Shown: positions 36,597-47,829, counted from the stretch's first letter. The stretch is 64,000 nucleotides of DNA from Sipunculus nudus (GCA_026874595.1 CM049315.1:69821916-69885915), one strand, 5' to 3'. A program made the numbers and translations. Notes: generated by a model not told the origin, from the sequence alone.

Positions 36597-37450
36597 ATGG
36601 GTACAGAAATTAAACCAGACGAAATTATACCACAACCAAGAGGGAATATGAGTTTATTGTACAAGTTAAAGAAAGATGAACTTGAAATTATTGTTATTCA
36701 TTTAAATGTTGATATCATGAATGTTCACACTGTTGAAGATTTAAGACGTGTACTTAAAGAATCTTTGTATGGTAAGATAGAAGATTCTAGAGATGAATAT
36801 GATTTAGAGGAAAAACCTAGGGAACTTCTCGGTACAACAGCACTTGACCCTATGGAATTAGAGTTAAGAAAATATGAATTGAAATTGAAATATTAAATTC
36901 AAATTGAAACACAAGTCAATTTGAAGAAATAGAAATGGAAAGAGTAGTTAAATTGAAGGAACAAGAAACACAAATAAGATTGACAGAGCTAGAATTACAC
37001 AACCGTCAACCTCCAAAAATAAATGACAACTCTGAATCCTGTTCAGAAATTCTGCTAAGGTTCCTCCCTTCAACGAAAACGAAGTGGAGCGTTATTTCGG
37101 TTATTTTCAAAGGGTGGCCACTTTAATGGCATGGCCTAAAAGCCAGTGGACCCTGTTATTCCAAAGCGTTCTCGCTTTCACACTGCGCTCACAGACGAAC
37201 AATGTAGAGATTACGTTGTTGTGAAGGAGGCCATTCTGAGAGCTTATGAATTGGTGCCGGAAGCATATCTCTTAAAGTTTAGGAACACTCCAAAGAAAGA
37301 CAATCAAACACATGTAGAATACGCCAGAGATAAAGAAAGTTCGTTTAACAGGTGGTGTTAGTCCATGAAAATTGGTCATGATTTTGAAAAAATGAAACAT
37401 TTAATTTTGATTGAAGAATTCAAAAGACATGTCCGTAAATGTTTTTGCAT
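36597..37450 (+). pseudogene. gag: Gypsy element 2 gag (broken)
   Basis: The ATG at 36597 opens MGTEIKPDEIIPQPRG; 100 codons run to a stop at 36894. The N-terminal part has a SAP-like helix pattern (LYKLKKDELEIIVIHLNV, VEDLRRVLKESL) and a charged helix (ELELRKYELKLK). A second frame (36935-37126) continues the charged coil and VERYF-like sequence, and a third (37146-37361) holds YELVPEAYLLKF, THVEYARDKESSFNRW; then KMKHLILIEEFKRHV. These match the capsid motifs of element 1 (8200-8400), so both belong to one lineage. No zinc knuckle, protease, reverse transcriptase or integrase follows before the 3' LTR. Multiple stops make it non-functional. Confidence 0.75.
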
Positions 37451-37587
37451 GAGCATACAGTTTGAAAAATTGAATACTGAGTAAAAGCAAAAAAAGTACA
37501 AAATCTGAATGATTATAGAATGAATACAGAAATAATTATAGATTGAAAACGAAAGGATTAAGGATTGAACACAGAAGGATTGCGAAT

Positions 37588-37710
37588 AATGTGGTATACA
37601 TGCGGGGAGGGGGGCATGTTGGTGTGGTATACATGCAGAGAGGCATGTTGGTGTAGTAACCATGCAGGGAGGCATGTTGATGATGTAACCATGCAGAGAG
37701 GCATGGTAGC
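37588..37710. repeat. 29-bp minisatellite, about 4 units, inside Gypsy element 2
   Basis: Units share GTGGTATACATGCAGAGAGG followed by CATGTTG(GT), diverging to GTAACCATGCAGGGAGGC. They lie between gag and the 3' LTR, where pol would be expected. The apparent minus-strand Pro/Cys/His frame is a by-product. Confidence 0.8.
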
Positions 37711-37769
37711 AACATAGATTTAGCATTTAGATGGCATAGCACATAGATTGCATATAGATTAAAAATACG

Positions 37770-37895
37770 ACGTCACGATCCTCAGCGTCAAGATCCTCTG
37801 AACGTCATGATCCTCTGAACGGCAAGAGTCGTCACGATCCTCTGACGACACGGTCCTCTGAACGTCATAATCTACACGTCATGTTGCGTACAGAC
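37770..37895. repeat. About 17-bp minisatellite (GTCACGATCCTCTGAAC), about 6 units
   Basis: Degenerate tandem copies of CGTCA(C/T)GATCCTCTGAA. Immediately downstream (37895-38000), a third motif, CAGATCGT(T/A)TAACGATTG, occurs twice with partial copies. Together they replace the pol region of element 2. Confidence 0.75.
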
Positions 37896-38038
37896 AGCTT
37901 ACAAGTATCTTACAGATCGTTTAACGATTGTAGACAGGGTGCTTATAGATTTATAACAGATCGTATAACGATTGAAGAATATTTGTACAACGATTGAAAA
38001 TAGATCGGAGTCTTAGACACAATCCTGATCTGAATGAC

Positions 38039-38285
38039 TGTCAACCCCGGGGACACGGAGAATCTTTATTTGTGGGTCGTCCTCCCCCACAAGAAACCAT
38101 GGACTTTTATTTGTGAGGAGGAAGGACTGTTATTTATTCGCATACCTCCTTGTGTTACTATGGACCAGAGAATCTTCAGTTGAACATTTGGACTTCAGTT
38201 AAGTATTCATTTAGTTGCAGCCATTTCAAGAGCCTTTGTAAGTATTCGTAATGTATTAACTCTTTGATTATTTGATATTGTAAAT

Positions 38286-38333
<48 letters not shown>

Positions 38334-38445
38334 TATAGCACCATTTTTGCACTTAAACCCTTGTTGCGTTTTTTTGAGAATATGTGTCTGAGGTTTTGTG
38401 TTATGGTTCGGCCAGTCAGATTTGTCGTGTGAAAGAGAACCGTAG

Positions 38446-38447
<2 letters not shown>
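38039..38447 (+). repeat. 3' LTR of Gypsy element 2
   Basis: Starts TGTCAACCCC and ends CCGTAGCA, paired with the 5' LTR at 35569-36452. It contains an internal TA run (38290-38330) that is much shorter in the 5' LTR, so the microsatellite expanded after insertion or differs in length by replication slippage. The GGATTC..ATTCGCATACC and GTTTTGTGTTATGGTTCGG segments are shared by both copies. Confidence 0.8.

Positions 38448-38495
<48 letters not shown>
38448..38495. repeat. (TA)n microsatellite abutting the 3' LTR
   Basis: About 24 TA units begin directly at the LTR end. It may be the landing site of the element, as at 6573-6597. Confidence 0.9.
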
Positions 38496-38497
<2 letters not shown>

Positions 38498-38664
38498 CTT
38501 TTAAGTAGAAGTACTAACATATCAACTGTTGAGTAGTTAGTTTAGTTGAATATAACACATTTCTAGTAAGGTTAGCATCATCTCTCAAAAAATTTAAACT
38601 ATACAAAAAAAAATGTTCATCATTTAATATATCATGAACTGGCATCACTACAGTTTTATCTACG

Positions 38665-38890
38665 TTATTTTAACTTAAGTCCTGATGTTTTCTCAAAGTG
38701 TTCAATTGTCTAAATAGCTTCCTTGATAGACTGCTAACCCCCAAGAGCTGTCAGTATTATAGTAGTATTATCTACATATTGTATTAATTTATATTCTTAT
38801 CTCTGATATGAACTCCTTCAACATTTGGATTATTTCTGATTTTATCTGCTGATATTTCAGATGCAAAAATGAATAAATATGGAGATAGAG
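38665..38890 (-). pseudogene. LINE reverse transcriptase remnant
   Basis: On the minus strand, one frame reads LSPYLFIFASEISADKIR, then NPNVEGVHIR, the segment just before the catalytic motif in LINE reverse transcriptases. After a shift it reads LIQYVDNTTIILTALGG, a decayed form of the YADD box (Asp-Asp now Asp-Asn), then SIKEAI, TIEHFEKTSGLKL. Stops interrupt both parts. The fragment is about 225 bp, with no endonuclease or 3' tail recognised. It is a different lineage from the fragments at 4.4 and 35.7 kb; an L1/Tx1-like origin is a guess. Confidence 0.65.
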
Positions 38891-38899
38891 TGTAATTTT

Positions 38900-40060
38900 C
38901 AAAATATTATCCCGGATGTATCACTTTTTATAATGAATCTGTTTGGTCTGAATTTATTTAATCTTCCAAACAACAGTAATAAAATTAAATGTTAAATGTT
39001 ACACTGAAGTTGTGATTTTACACAAATTAGATGTTATGGTTTATTTGATATTTCCTAAATTTATAAAAAAATTATCATAAAATATTTGTCTAGCTGTTAT
39101 TGAATATTGTTTTTCTATTAATTGGCTTTGTACGTGTATGCCTATGTATTGTCACAACATACTCCCATTCTGGCAACCAACTCACCAAAAGTTACTAATT
39201 GGTTACTGTTACATCAAAAATACACACAAGAGATCAAATGAGATCAAGGGGAATTGACCATACACATACAAGGTTAATGTGGGTGTAAAGTTAATTGGCT
39301 ATGAAATATATACACCATCACTACAGTTGTTATTCTGCTTTCTTAAAAGTTGTTATTATTTTGCTAATAAATTAATAATTTCTTAGCATGTTACTTTTGT
39401 TTTTCTTTTTATTCAATTTTAATATATAGTAAATTTTATCAACTTTGGATTAGTGGTATAAACACTGATTTCAAATAAATTAAAAGATACAATTGGCGAA
39501 ATATGATTAATTGCAACACTACTATATGGTACTATATGGTAGTGGTATACAGATTAAACACGCTCCCATTTGATTATATAGTTATAGTCCGTTCCAGCAG
39601 CACTGTCCACATGTTTTCGCGATTATTGTTTTGCAAATCAAAGAACGCCAACAAATTTTGACTTAGGACATAAAGAGTTCACTGTTATGTCACATTATTT
39701 TATATTCATTCCCAAGAAGGATAAACAATGGCCACTTATTAGGGACGCCATGAACGACGGATATATATATATGAGACATGTCAACCAGGGGGGAAAGTAA
39801 ATAACATTTATATCGTGAGTAGGTAAGGTACCAAAAATTACGCTTTTGCCTCTTTATGCCACAATTCAATTTTTTGTTTGGCAACTTTGTCTTATGTTGA
39901 GATAATCGCAAAAAAATTAGGTGGACAGGGGGTGTGGAACGGACTATAATCATCTAATTAGATGGTATGGTGTGGCTGGCTGTGCACTGATGCATAGAGG
40001 GTGACTAGTGTACTAAGAGCTATACATCACATATAGTGGTCTAGTTTGCAGTACTGCCAA
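38900..40060. other. AT-rich intergenic, nothing recognised
   Basis: No coding motif. A short duplicated ACTATATGGT occurs near 39522-39541. The minus-strand 87-codon frame at 39690 has no recognisable features. Confidence 0.4.
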
Positions 40061-40104
40061 CCAGACCACACTACCAACCAGACCAGTTTTGTTTTATTGT
40101 CCCT

Positions 40105-42250
40105 TATCAACTGCGCATTCGCTTGACGCTGATACGGTGCACATCGGCAATGATTTACGTATTTCTTTGTTATATGATACCTGTCATCAGTTATTCTCTA
40201 TAATGGTAACATAGAAGGCTCTCAGTTGTTTTACTTATTTTCTGTGAAAACCGAATGATTGCTAATACATCTTACCACATACAATTTACAAATATCCGTT
40301 CCACTCGGAGATATTAGCTGACAGTATAGAGGGCGCTGCAGAAATTTGTCTGTAGGTGTTCACCGGCCAGATGATAGAAATAGCTGAGACATATACTTAG
40401 TTTGAATGTATTTAAAAATTTTAATTTATTTACAATATCCTGGACATATATTTCAATGAAATGCCACTTATGAATCCACAGCACAATATTGTCGGCTGTC
40501 GGGATTTTGCAATCGCTTATATTTTTGAATATTGTTCTAATAAATTAGAAAGTAGGCTTACAGGAACTGGTAAAACAACATGTATTTTGATCAGACAAAA
40601 TGGGGAGGACATTTACTTAACTGCTTAGAAGAAGGCATATTTAGTTAATTTTCTAAAAGAATCCGTGATAATATTTAAAATTAAATAAAAAGGGTCTTTC
40701 TACGAAAATATTTTGCCATTTCAGCAGGTATACAGCATCTGAAAAACATCTTAATATTTATTTTATAGAGTCTAAGATGCAATAAAAATGTAAACTATAT
40801 AGAATTACTTTCAGCAGAGCAGGTTGTTTCATGAAAAATTATAGTTTTGGCTAATTTAATGCCATATGTGTATTATCAATTTCATTACAAACTTTCGTTA
40901 CAGACTTTAAGCAGTGTTTGGAATTTATATTTATGAAAGATTGAGCTGGATATTTTCATGCCAATTTCACGGTCCCGCATTGTTGATTTAGAACAAAATA
41001 AGAAAGGTTCACCTGTACGATTTATTTTATAATAAATATATATTTTAACCCTGTAAATTAAGTATTTTTAATTTAAATGTTTTCCGTTTATATCTTGTAA
41101 CAAAATACAACTGTAACGAACGCACAAAAGGTATAATGGAATAAATAGAAGTAAAATAAAGAAATCCATCTCGGTCAATAAAAATGTTGAAGATAAAACC
41201 ATTTTCTCATATGTTTCTAAGTCATTTTTTTTAATTATACATATTTTTAATATAAACGGGGTTCAAGAAGGGGAACCGTGTTGATTTAAAATAAATGTAA
41301 TCATTAACAAAATTATTACTTAAAAAATGCAGACTTCTTTTATAATAACTAATTTAAAGTTTAATATTTAAAAATACATAACACATTGATTCCTAAAAAA
41401 GATGAAATTCTAAATCACAACGCCAGTTTATAGAATTTAGATGTTACATCAACCCTGTCATTTTTTTATTTTAACACCGTTCATCGAAATTCACCACCGT
41501 TAAAAGTTAAAAATAAAAGGGTTGTTTGATTTATATCACGTCAATTTATATGGCCGATTTAAATCGATCACTTGATTTTTTTTAATATATTTAAATCTAC
41601 TTAAGAAAAAAATCTCTATTTTGCTCTTCTTTTTACAATGATTTTCAACTCTATCGTTTTTCATTTTATACAAAGTGATTTAAAAGAATGTTAAACCCTC
41701 TTGCAGTCTGATTTAACAGCATTTTATATATTTTCATTTGTTAAACGTAAAACCAATAAATAACCAACATTTTCCAAATAAATTAAAATAAATAATAAAT
41801 AACTTTCTGTAGGCTGCATTTATAAACTCTTTGAAGGAGAATATTCAATAGAGGATATATAAAGTATTCAAGGGTGTACACCTGTCAAATACTTTTACAG
41901 TAAGCTGATTTTTGTTTAAATTTTATATACATTCATACTAAGTGTATATCTCAGCTATTTCTGTCACTTGGCTGGTGATCACCTACCAACAAATTTCTGC
42001 AGCCCCCCCCCCTACTGTTAGCTAATATCTCCGAGTGGTCGGCGGGGAACGGATATTTGAAAGTTGTATGTGGTAGCCAGGAAGGGGCGATGTATTGGCA
42101 ATCATTCGGTTTTCACAGGATATAAGTAAAACAACTGATGGTCCTCTATGTAACCATCATACAAAATCACTAATGTCAGCTCGTCAGGTATCTTAGTCAA
42201 GACACACGTAAATCATTGCCGATGAGGGCCTTATCAGCATCATGCGATTG
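40105..42250. mobile_element. Foldback-type non-autonomous element with about 330-bp inverted arms
   Basis: The left arm (about 40105-40435) and right arm (about 41925-42250, reversed) align over their whole length: CATCGGCAATGATTTACGT, CATCAGTTGTTTTACTTAT, CTGTGAAAACCGAATGATTG, CAAATATCCGTTCC, CTCGGAGATATTAGCT, CTGCAGAAATTTGT, GAAATAGCTGAGA. The interior of about 1.5 kb is very AT-rich with no frame over 60 codons. Part of the interior next to the right arm (41590-41895) recurs at 51170-51480. No target duplication could be fixed because both flanks run into other repeats. Superfamily unknown. Confidence 0.7.
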
Positions 42251-42650
42251 CGCCATTTGCTGATCAGCGAAATAGCAGGTGGCAGAAAGTTTTCATGTAT
42301 AATATATAACACATTAAAAATGTATTCGTATGTTTGTAAATAAAAAATACTTATAGAACATGTGTCTTTAAATCACACTTAATCATATAATAGTCGGAGG
42401 TTGTTATATTGGGGCTAATTTGCCTAAAATTAATGCTTGGATTTAAAGGTCGCTGATCAGTGCAATGGTTACTGGCAGGTATATCTATTTATATTTATCT
42501 GTTTATACTGATATATTTGAAAATACGTAATGCTAATAGAAAAGGTGCCTTTTAATCATATTAAATCACAAAATAGTCGGAGGTTGCTATGTGGGGGATA
42601 ATTTGTCTGAAATTAATGCTTTAATTGAAAGGTCGCTGAACAGCGAATTA
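42240..42650 (-). repeat. Interspersed repeat family C, copy 2 (inverted)
   Basis: Reverse complement of the 33413-33850 module, with the same two subunits bounded by (C/T)GCTGATCAGCGA-like boxes near 42258, 42450 and a decayed box near 42636. It directly adjoins the right arm of the foldback element, so the two may be parts of one larger composite repeat. Confidence 0.65.
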
Positions 42651-42654
42651 TACC

Positions 42655-42740
42655 ACCGAAGATTACCAGTCCATAAAGAGGGTCAGATAGTGGTAAATTA
42701 GTTATATGAGTTGCCGCAAGATGGCACTACCGATACTAAG
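42655..42740 (+). repeat. Fragment shared with 53735-53835 (family B extension)
   Basis: ACCAGTCCATAAAGAGGGTCAG, then GTAA(A)TTAGTTAT.TGAGTTG.CGCA, GGCACTACCGATACTAAGTG, CGATACA match the region at 53735-53835 in order and orientation. This links families B and C into one compound element. Confidence 0.6.
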
Positions 42741-43020
42741 TGCGATACAACGCTGGAACGTTTGGTTTCTCTGTCAGAAGCAACAATTAAGTCATAACTA
42801 TTCCATGGACTGGGCCAGCCTATCTATCTTTCATATAGAGATTTCGGGGGTGGGGAGGGGGAACCCTTGGAAATGGTGGCAAATATGAATACGGTAATAC
42901 CAGTGATGAATTCTCAATGTGATAATACCCTATAATAAATGTATTGGTTTAGTTGGTTAAAATATATAGTTTTGTTTAATAAGCATCATTAAGTTCACAA
43001 CTTCCCACGATTCAAGATTT

Positions 43021-43550
43021 TTAGATTCAGCTGAGAGCGATGATTTAATACTAGGGCCAGATGATTTGACCAATTTTCAGGCGTGTGAAAATAACATTAT
43101 TAAATTAGCTAGCTCTAAAGCCGTAACTCACCTCGCGATTTCTAGGTCGACTTTATCAACAAAGATGACATTTTTAAAGTTATCACTGTATCAATATAAA
43201 TGAATAACTAGTCAACTTTTTTTGCGCTTGGCATTTTGTTGGTTCTGTTAATTCATATAAGTAACCTGTTTTCTTAGGACTGCGAGGTTAAGATTCAGTT
43301 GAGAGCGATGTTTAATACTAGGGCCTGCTGATTTGACCAATTTTTCGGGTAGTGGAACCTACCAAAATTACATCAGCTAGTTCTACAGCAGTGATTCAGC
43401 TCGCTATCTCACGTTCGACGTCATCAACAAAGATGACGATATTGCATTTTAATTTATATGAATGGTATTGAATAGCTGGTTGGCAATCTTTTTGAATGGC
43501 ATTCAGTTAAATTATTAAGGAACTTGTATTCTTAGGACTGATAAAAGGCT
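43021..43550 (+). repeat. Tandem duplication, two about 268-bp units
   Basis: Units at about 43021-43288 and 43289-43550 share AGATTCAG(C/T)TGAGAGCGATG, TTTAATACTAGGGCC, GATTTGACCAATTTT, CGACTT.ATCAACAAAGATGAC and TATTCTTAGGACTG at the junctions. Divergence is substantial, so the duplication is old. No coding frame is conserved. Confidence 0.7.
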
Positions 43551-43642
43551 GTTAAAGCTCACAGGCATTATGAGATGGAATCAAGTGTACATTGTAAGGT
43601 TGAGCGGAAAATAAACGAGTACATTGGCGGTTTTTTTTTCAG

Positions 43643-43760
43643 CGGGAACCTGTCAGATGTGCTTCCGCCTGCTACACGAGCTTCCGCCAGAAAAGGGTTA
43701 AAAGAGGCGTTTAGCAGTATCTGGGGCAGATCGTCTAGAGACATCAGCGAGTGCACGTAG
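43643..43760 (+). CDS. Possible terminal exon, unknown protein (weak)
   Basis: A strong acceptor-like T9CAG at 43633-43642 is followed by a frame reading GNLSDVLPPATRASARKG, then KEAFSSIWGRSSRDISECT and TAG. The mix of charged and small residues is protein-like, but it is only about 38 codons, no family is recognised, and a minus-strand frame overlaps it completely. It may equally be chance or an old element. Confidence 0.2.
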
Positions 43761-43769
43761 CTCGCAAAA

Positions 43770-44776
43770 TTTTATAATACTGCTTTGCTGTTTAGGGGTT
43801 GTTGGAGTAAAATCTGTCCCCACAATGCTTCCAGTTCTAAATGCACCAGCGGCGTAGGTATAAATGTTGAGGAGAAGACAAAGTAGTCCGTTCAAGTGTA
43901 ATGCATCAAGTCCAATCAAGCTGATCGGATGGTGAGGTCTATGACCTCAGCCCCGGCAGCTTCCTTAGACTGAATTTTGGATGGAAAGTTCCGAAAAGTG
44001 TTAATTTCGACTGTTTAGGTTCCACCGTCCGCAGAAGCCGATAGACGAAAATGCCTGGTGTAACGTCTGTTGTGTTTTTAATCATACTGTGAAGTCCGTT
44101 CAAGTGTGTTGGATAAGAATTGTTTCAAGGCAATGTAATAACATACACATGGGTGTTTTTTGGGGGGAAAGGACTTAACGGAGTAAGTAGTATTTTGCAG
44201 ACACACGCCTGTGAAATGTAAACAGAAGGTGTCTCTTGAAATGTTAAAAATTTTGTTTGTAAAGTTTAACAGTTGAGACAAGTTGTCCCGACCGTCCACA
44301 CTGTCGAACTGGTAAGGTTCTTTTCAAGTAAAAAACGACCTTTAACGGAAGTGTGCCACGGCCCCTCTCATTCCAACCTTATAAGATTATATCTACCGCC
44401 AGTACTGAGAAAGGTATTGAATCAAAAAGTTATAATAGAATGATATAACGGAGCAGAACTTTTAGTTTCATTGGTCGCAAACGATATGTAATGTTGTGAT
44501 AAAGGTCTAATCAGTGGACGTTGAATAAAATTTTCTATTGCTTTTTTATTATTTATTTATTCTGGACGTTCATCCAAGATAATTTACGTTGGTCATTCAG
44601 TTAATTAAATCCTAATGTTTGTTATTAATATTTTGCTTCTTTGTGGATTTTCCATGCACTTTCCATTAAACAGATTTTTTTGTTTCAAATCTGCAATACT
44701 CGCCCATGGATGGATGGATATTGGTGGTTGGGTGGATAGTGGGATGTTTGAATTATGGATGGATGGACAGATGAAG
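43770..44776. other. Intergenic, nothing recognised
   Basis: Stops in all frames. A short phrase AGTCCGTTCAAGTGT occurs twice (near 43887 and 44094). From 44704 there is a TGGATGGA tetranucleotide-like patch. Confidence 0.4.
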
Positions 44777-44803
44777 ATATATAAATATATATATATATAT
44801 ATA
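44777..44803. repeat. (TA)n microsatellite
   Basis: Short interrupted TA run downstream of a GGAT-rich patch. Confidence 0.8.
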
Positions 44804-44894
44804 ATTTCTGCATACATGTATTTTCATACATACGGAGAAGAGAGAGAGAGAAAAAAAATCATGAGATATAGATACAAATATGTAATCTAATAGC

Positions 44895-46745
44895 CCAATT
44901 TACACTTAGAAAAATGTGGCATGCGCTAGACCGGTCCAGAAAATGTGGAGCGGGCTACAATTTAACTTGCGTTCACACTGTGCCGGACCAGGTGACCATG
45001 TGAAGCGTGCTACCATGTCAAGTAAGGCCGCATTGGACTTGGCCCGGCCTAGAATTTGCATCGTATGGTGGCCCATAGGTCTCATGCTCGTGTAGCGCCT
45101 CGCGCTTCGCGTGTCGCGCCTCCCGCATTAGCGTTATCTTTTATATACTGCCCCCTGAATATCAATTGCAAATATTACTTTATTATGTGTTAAGTATTAT
45201 AACCATAGAATCAAATTATCTCATCTGTGAAGTTGTCTCTTGCATATAGAGTATAAGATAATTTCCTCATTTGAAAATAAAATAAATATTAAGCTTCTGC
45301 AAATGCCTGTTTAATGCATAATTTAAATATAATGGTCATTTTCACATTAGAAAGGCATCCTCAGGGGGTATTTATGCTATCCAATATAATACCTGACGTG
45401 TAACTAGGGGCGGATCCAGGATTTGGGAAAAGGGGGGGGGGGGGTCCAACCCAGGAGGACTTAAAAAAACCTTAAAAAAAAAGGTCCCCAGGTCTGGAAA
45501 AGAGGGGGTCGAGGCCGCAAAATTTTGTCTGAAGCCCTAAAGAAAACGTTGTTTCTGGTGAAAAAGGGGGGTCCGGACCCCCTGGACCCCCCCCCCCCTC
45601 CCCGGATCCGCTTCTGGTAACGATGAAAAATAAATGAAGTTTAAAACTGGCTACACACCCGAATGCATTATTTTGATCCAGCTAAATCTTTGATACTACA
45701 GCAATTTCAAATTACTGCATATTCAGATTGAGAAGAATCTGGTGGAAGAGATGTTAAAGGGGGGCGGGGCGTTTCAAATTGAAAACACCCACACAACCCC
45801 AAACCATATCCACCCCCAAATTACTTAATTTTCATGTAAGAACAAAAAGGATTGTGTCTCTGTATATAAATGGTATACTTCTTTTTTTTCTATAATTTTC
45901 TTTCTTAGTGGCCATCTTGCCCCAAGGCCCTAGCTCTTCATAATGGTATACACTTGCCTGACAAATTTACATTGGAAATAATAACTATCCCTATTACCAA
46001 GGATGAAAGGACTTCTGGACTGATGAAAAATGTTTTCAAATAATACAATTAGATTACATATTTATTTATTTATTTCAAACATCTTTTACCAGGATAGCCT
46101 ATATTCAGCTCATTTGCTGGTTTTCAATAGGGTCCTGGATAAAGTTAGAACATATAAAATGAATAAATTATACATCATACAGATACAGATTAAACATGAC
46201 ATAATGCTATATATATTAAATACATAGTTCAATATATAGCGCGAATGATTAAAAGATGTTATGCAGTAATGGAACATAGTCGTTACATAGAAGACACTGA
46301 AAATAAAATAAAATACATATCAAATCTCGTGAAATTGATGAAAGGTAGATTAATAGTAATATAAAAGTTAGAATAATATATCTTCGCATCAAACATCAAT
46401 ATAAACGCTTAAAATGGTGATCTGAGGCATACTTTAAGGATAAAGGCAGCTGATTGCCTAGATATGGACCTGCATAGCTAAAACTAGATTTTCTTTCAGT
46501 AAGCTTTTTATGTAAGGATATCTTCATGTGAGTATATGTAATATCCGTTTTGTTGTAATAAAAATAATTACTTAATATCTGTGTTTATTTAACACAAAAC
46601 ATTATAGAAAGAAAAAAGAAGCGCGAATTGCGAGGCGCGACACGAGAATGAGACCTTTTGGCCACCATAACATTGCGTTTACACGCAGAAAAATACTGCA
46701 ATATAGCGCGGTCTAGATTGGATTCCCCCTTGCGCGCATGGTTAA
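44895..46745. mobile_element. Non-autonomous element with CG-rich inverted arms
   Basis: The left arm contains TATGGTGGCCCATAGGTCTC, ATGCTCGTGTAGCGCCTCGC and GCGTGTCGCGCC (45066-45122). The right arm, reversed, gives TATGGTGGCCAAAAGGTCTC, ATTCTCGTGTCGCGCCTCGC and AATTCGCGC (about 46618-46680). Weaker inverted similarity extends outward (GCGCTAGACCGG near 44930 against GCGCGGTCTAGATTGG near 46710). The interior is AT-rich, lacks coding frames, and holds a nested MITE at 45405-45616. Exact ends and target duplication are unresolved. Confidence 0.55.
45405..45616. mobile_element. 212-bp MITE with GGCGGATCC termini
   Basis: The left end TAGGGGCGGATCC and the right end (reversed) CAGAAGCGGATCC form the terminal inverted repeats. 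The flanks carry a perfect 5-bp duplication GTAAC (45400-45404 and 45617-45621). The interior has long G and C runs (near 45437 and 45587) and GGTCCGGACCCCC. It is too short to code. The clean duplication suggests a fairly recent insertion. Confidence 0.8.
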
Positions 46746-46749
46746 ATCA

Positions 46750-47150
46750 CAGTCACATGACAGCCGGGTCTTGCTGGAGCGCGGTATGTTTACAGTGTTA
46801 GTCACTAACTATATGATATATTGTAAGTATGAAGAGCTCTATAATGAAGCCACTCCTTCAATAATCATTCACGTGAAACAGGTTGTTTGAAACTGTCCCA
46901 TGGGAGTAGTTTCCTAATTAACAGATAATTGAGACCATTTATGTTGTTATTAGTCTCAGTTTTAGTACCCTAAGTCTTGAATAACAATTGACTAGTGTAG
47001 GTCAGGTGATTATGTAAAGTATAGATTGATAATTCTATTGTTAACTATAAGATATATTGTAAGTATGAATTTTGAATGTAATTAAATAATTATATGAAAT
47101 AACACACATTGTTTGTATTTACATGATATATTCATAGATATAGATATAAA
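46750..47150. other. Intergenic, nothing recognised
   Basis: AT-rich. The phrase ATATATTGTAAGTATGAA occurs twice, near 46815 and 47050. Confidence 0.4.
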
Positions 47151-47154
47151 TATA

Positions 47155-47246
47155 TTGGAGGGGGGCTTTTGTCCTCTTTATCATTAAGGTAGGGGGCTTT
47201 TCACCGGGGGACTTTTTGCCTGGGGGGCTTAATACCGGTGGGGGGC

Positions 47247-47277
<31 letters not shown>

Positions 47278-47288
47278 CTTTTGACCTA
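47155..47288 (+). repeat. G-rich GGGGGCTTTT array 1 (quadruplex potential)
   Basis: Successive G runs of 5-22 bases joined by CTTTTGTCC, CTTTTCACC, ACTTTTTGCCT and CTTAATACC, with a CTCTTTATCATTAAGGTA spacer. Four or more closely spaced G runs allow intramolecular G-quadruplexes. The minus-strand proline-rich frames are artefacts. Confidence 0.85.
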
Positions 47289-47289
47289 C

Positions 47290-47700
47290 AGTTAAGACCA
47301 CAATATTTTGGAAATATTCTTGAAGTCGACCATATTGAGGTTGGGTCAAAGAGTTCACCGTGTGGAAGTGCATACAGGTGTGTCGAGGCACCTGAAATGG
47401 ACAAGTGCTTTGTAAGTTTCAGTGTCACAGCTTGGTTTGACCTCTTAGGTCATTTTTCCAGGCTCAGTGATGTTGATTTCCTAACCCTCGTCGTATTACA
47501 TTGAATAATTAGCTCCAATTGCACACGTTTTTCCGGAGCGCTCTGCATCGTATAGCAGGCGCCAAGTCCCCTAAACGCATAGCCTACATTTGTGCTACGA
47601 ACGTGTGTAAAGTTATTAGTTACCTTATATATTAGTTATATAAATTGATTCATTACTTCAAGGGACTCAAAGTTACCTTAAATATTTATTTAAAAAAAAC
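47290..47700. other. Spacer between two G-rich arrays
   Basis: About 410 bp with one plus frame (to 47504, containing YFGNILEVDHIEVG) that lacks recognised motifs. It may be the body of the element of which the G-rich arrays are repeats. Confidence 0.35.
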
Positions 47701-47707
47701 ATTTTTT

Positions 47708-47822
47708 TTGGGGGGGAGGGCTTTTGTCCTCTTTATCATTAAGGTAGGGGGGCTTTTGACCGGGGGGCTTTTGACCGGGGGGGGGGCTTTTGTCGGAGGG
47801 GGGGGGGGGGCTTTTGTCCGTA
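47708..47822 (+). repeat. G-rich GGGGGCTTTT array 2 (quadruplex potential)
   Basis: Same phrase order as array 1: GGGCTTTTGTCCTCTTTATC, ATTAAGGTAGGGGGG, then CTTTTGACCGGGGGG repeated, then CTTTTGTCGGAGGG and CTTTTGTCC. Direct orientation, about 550 bp from array 1. Confidence 0.85.
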
Positions 47823-47829
47823 CCCCATA

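Noticed and set aside
47119-47428. Proline-rich minus-strand proteins (KAPPPPPPP..)
   Set aside because: They are translations of G-run arrays with no start context, splice signals or conservation between the two arrays.
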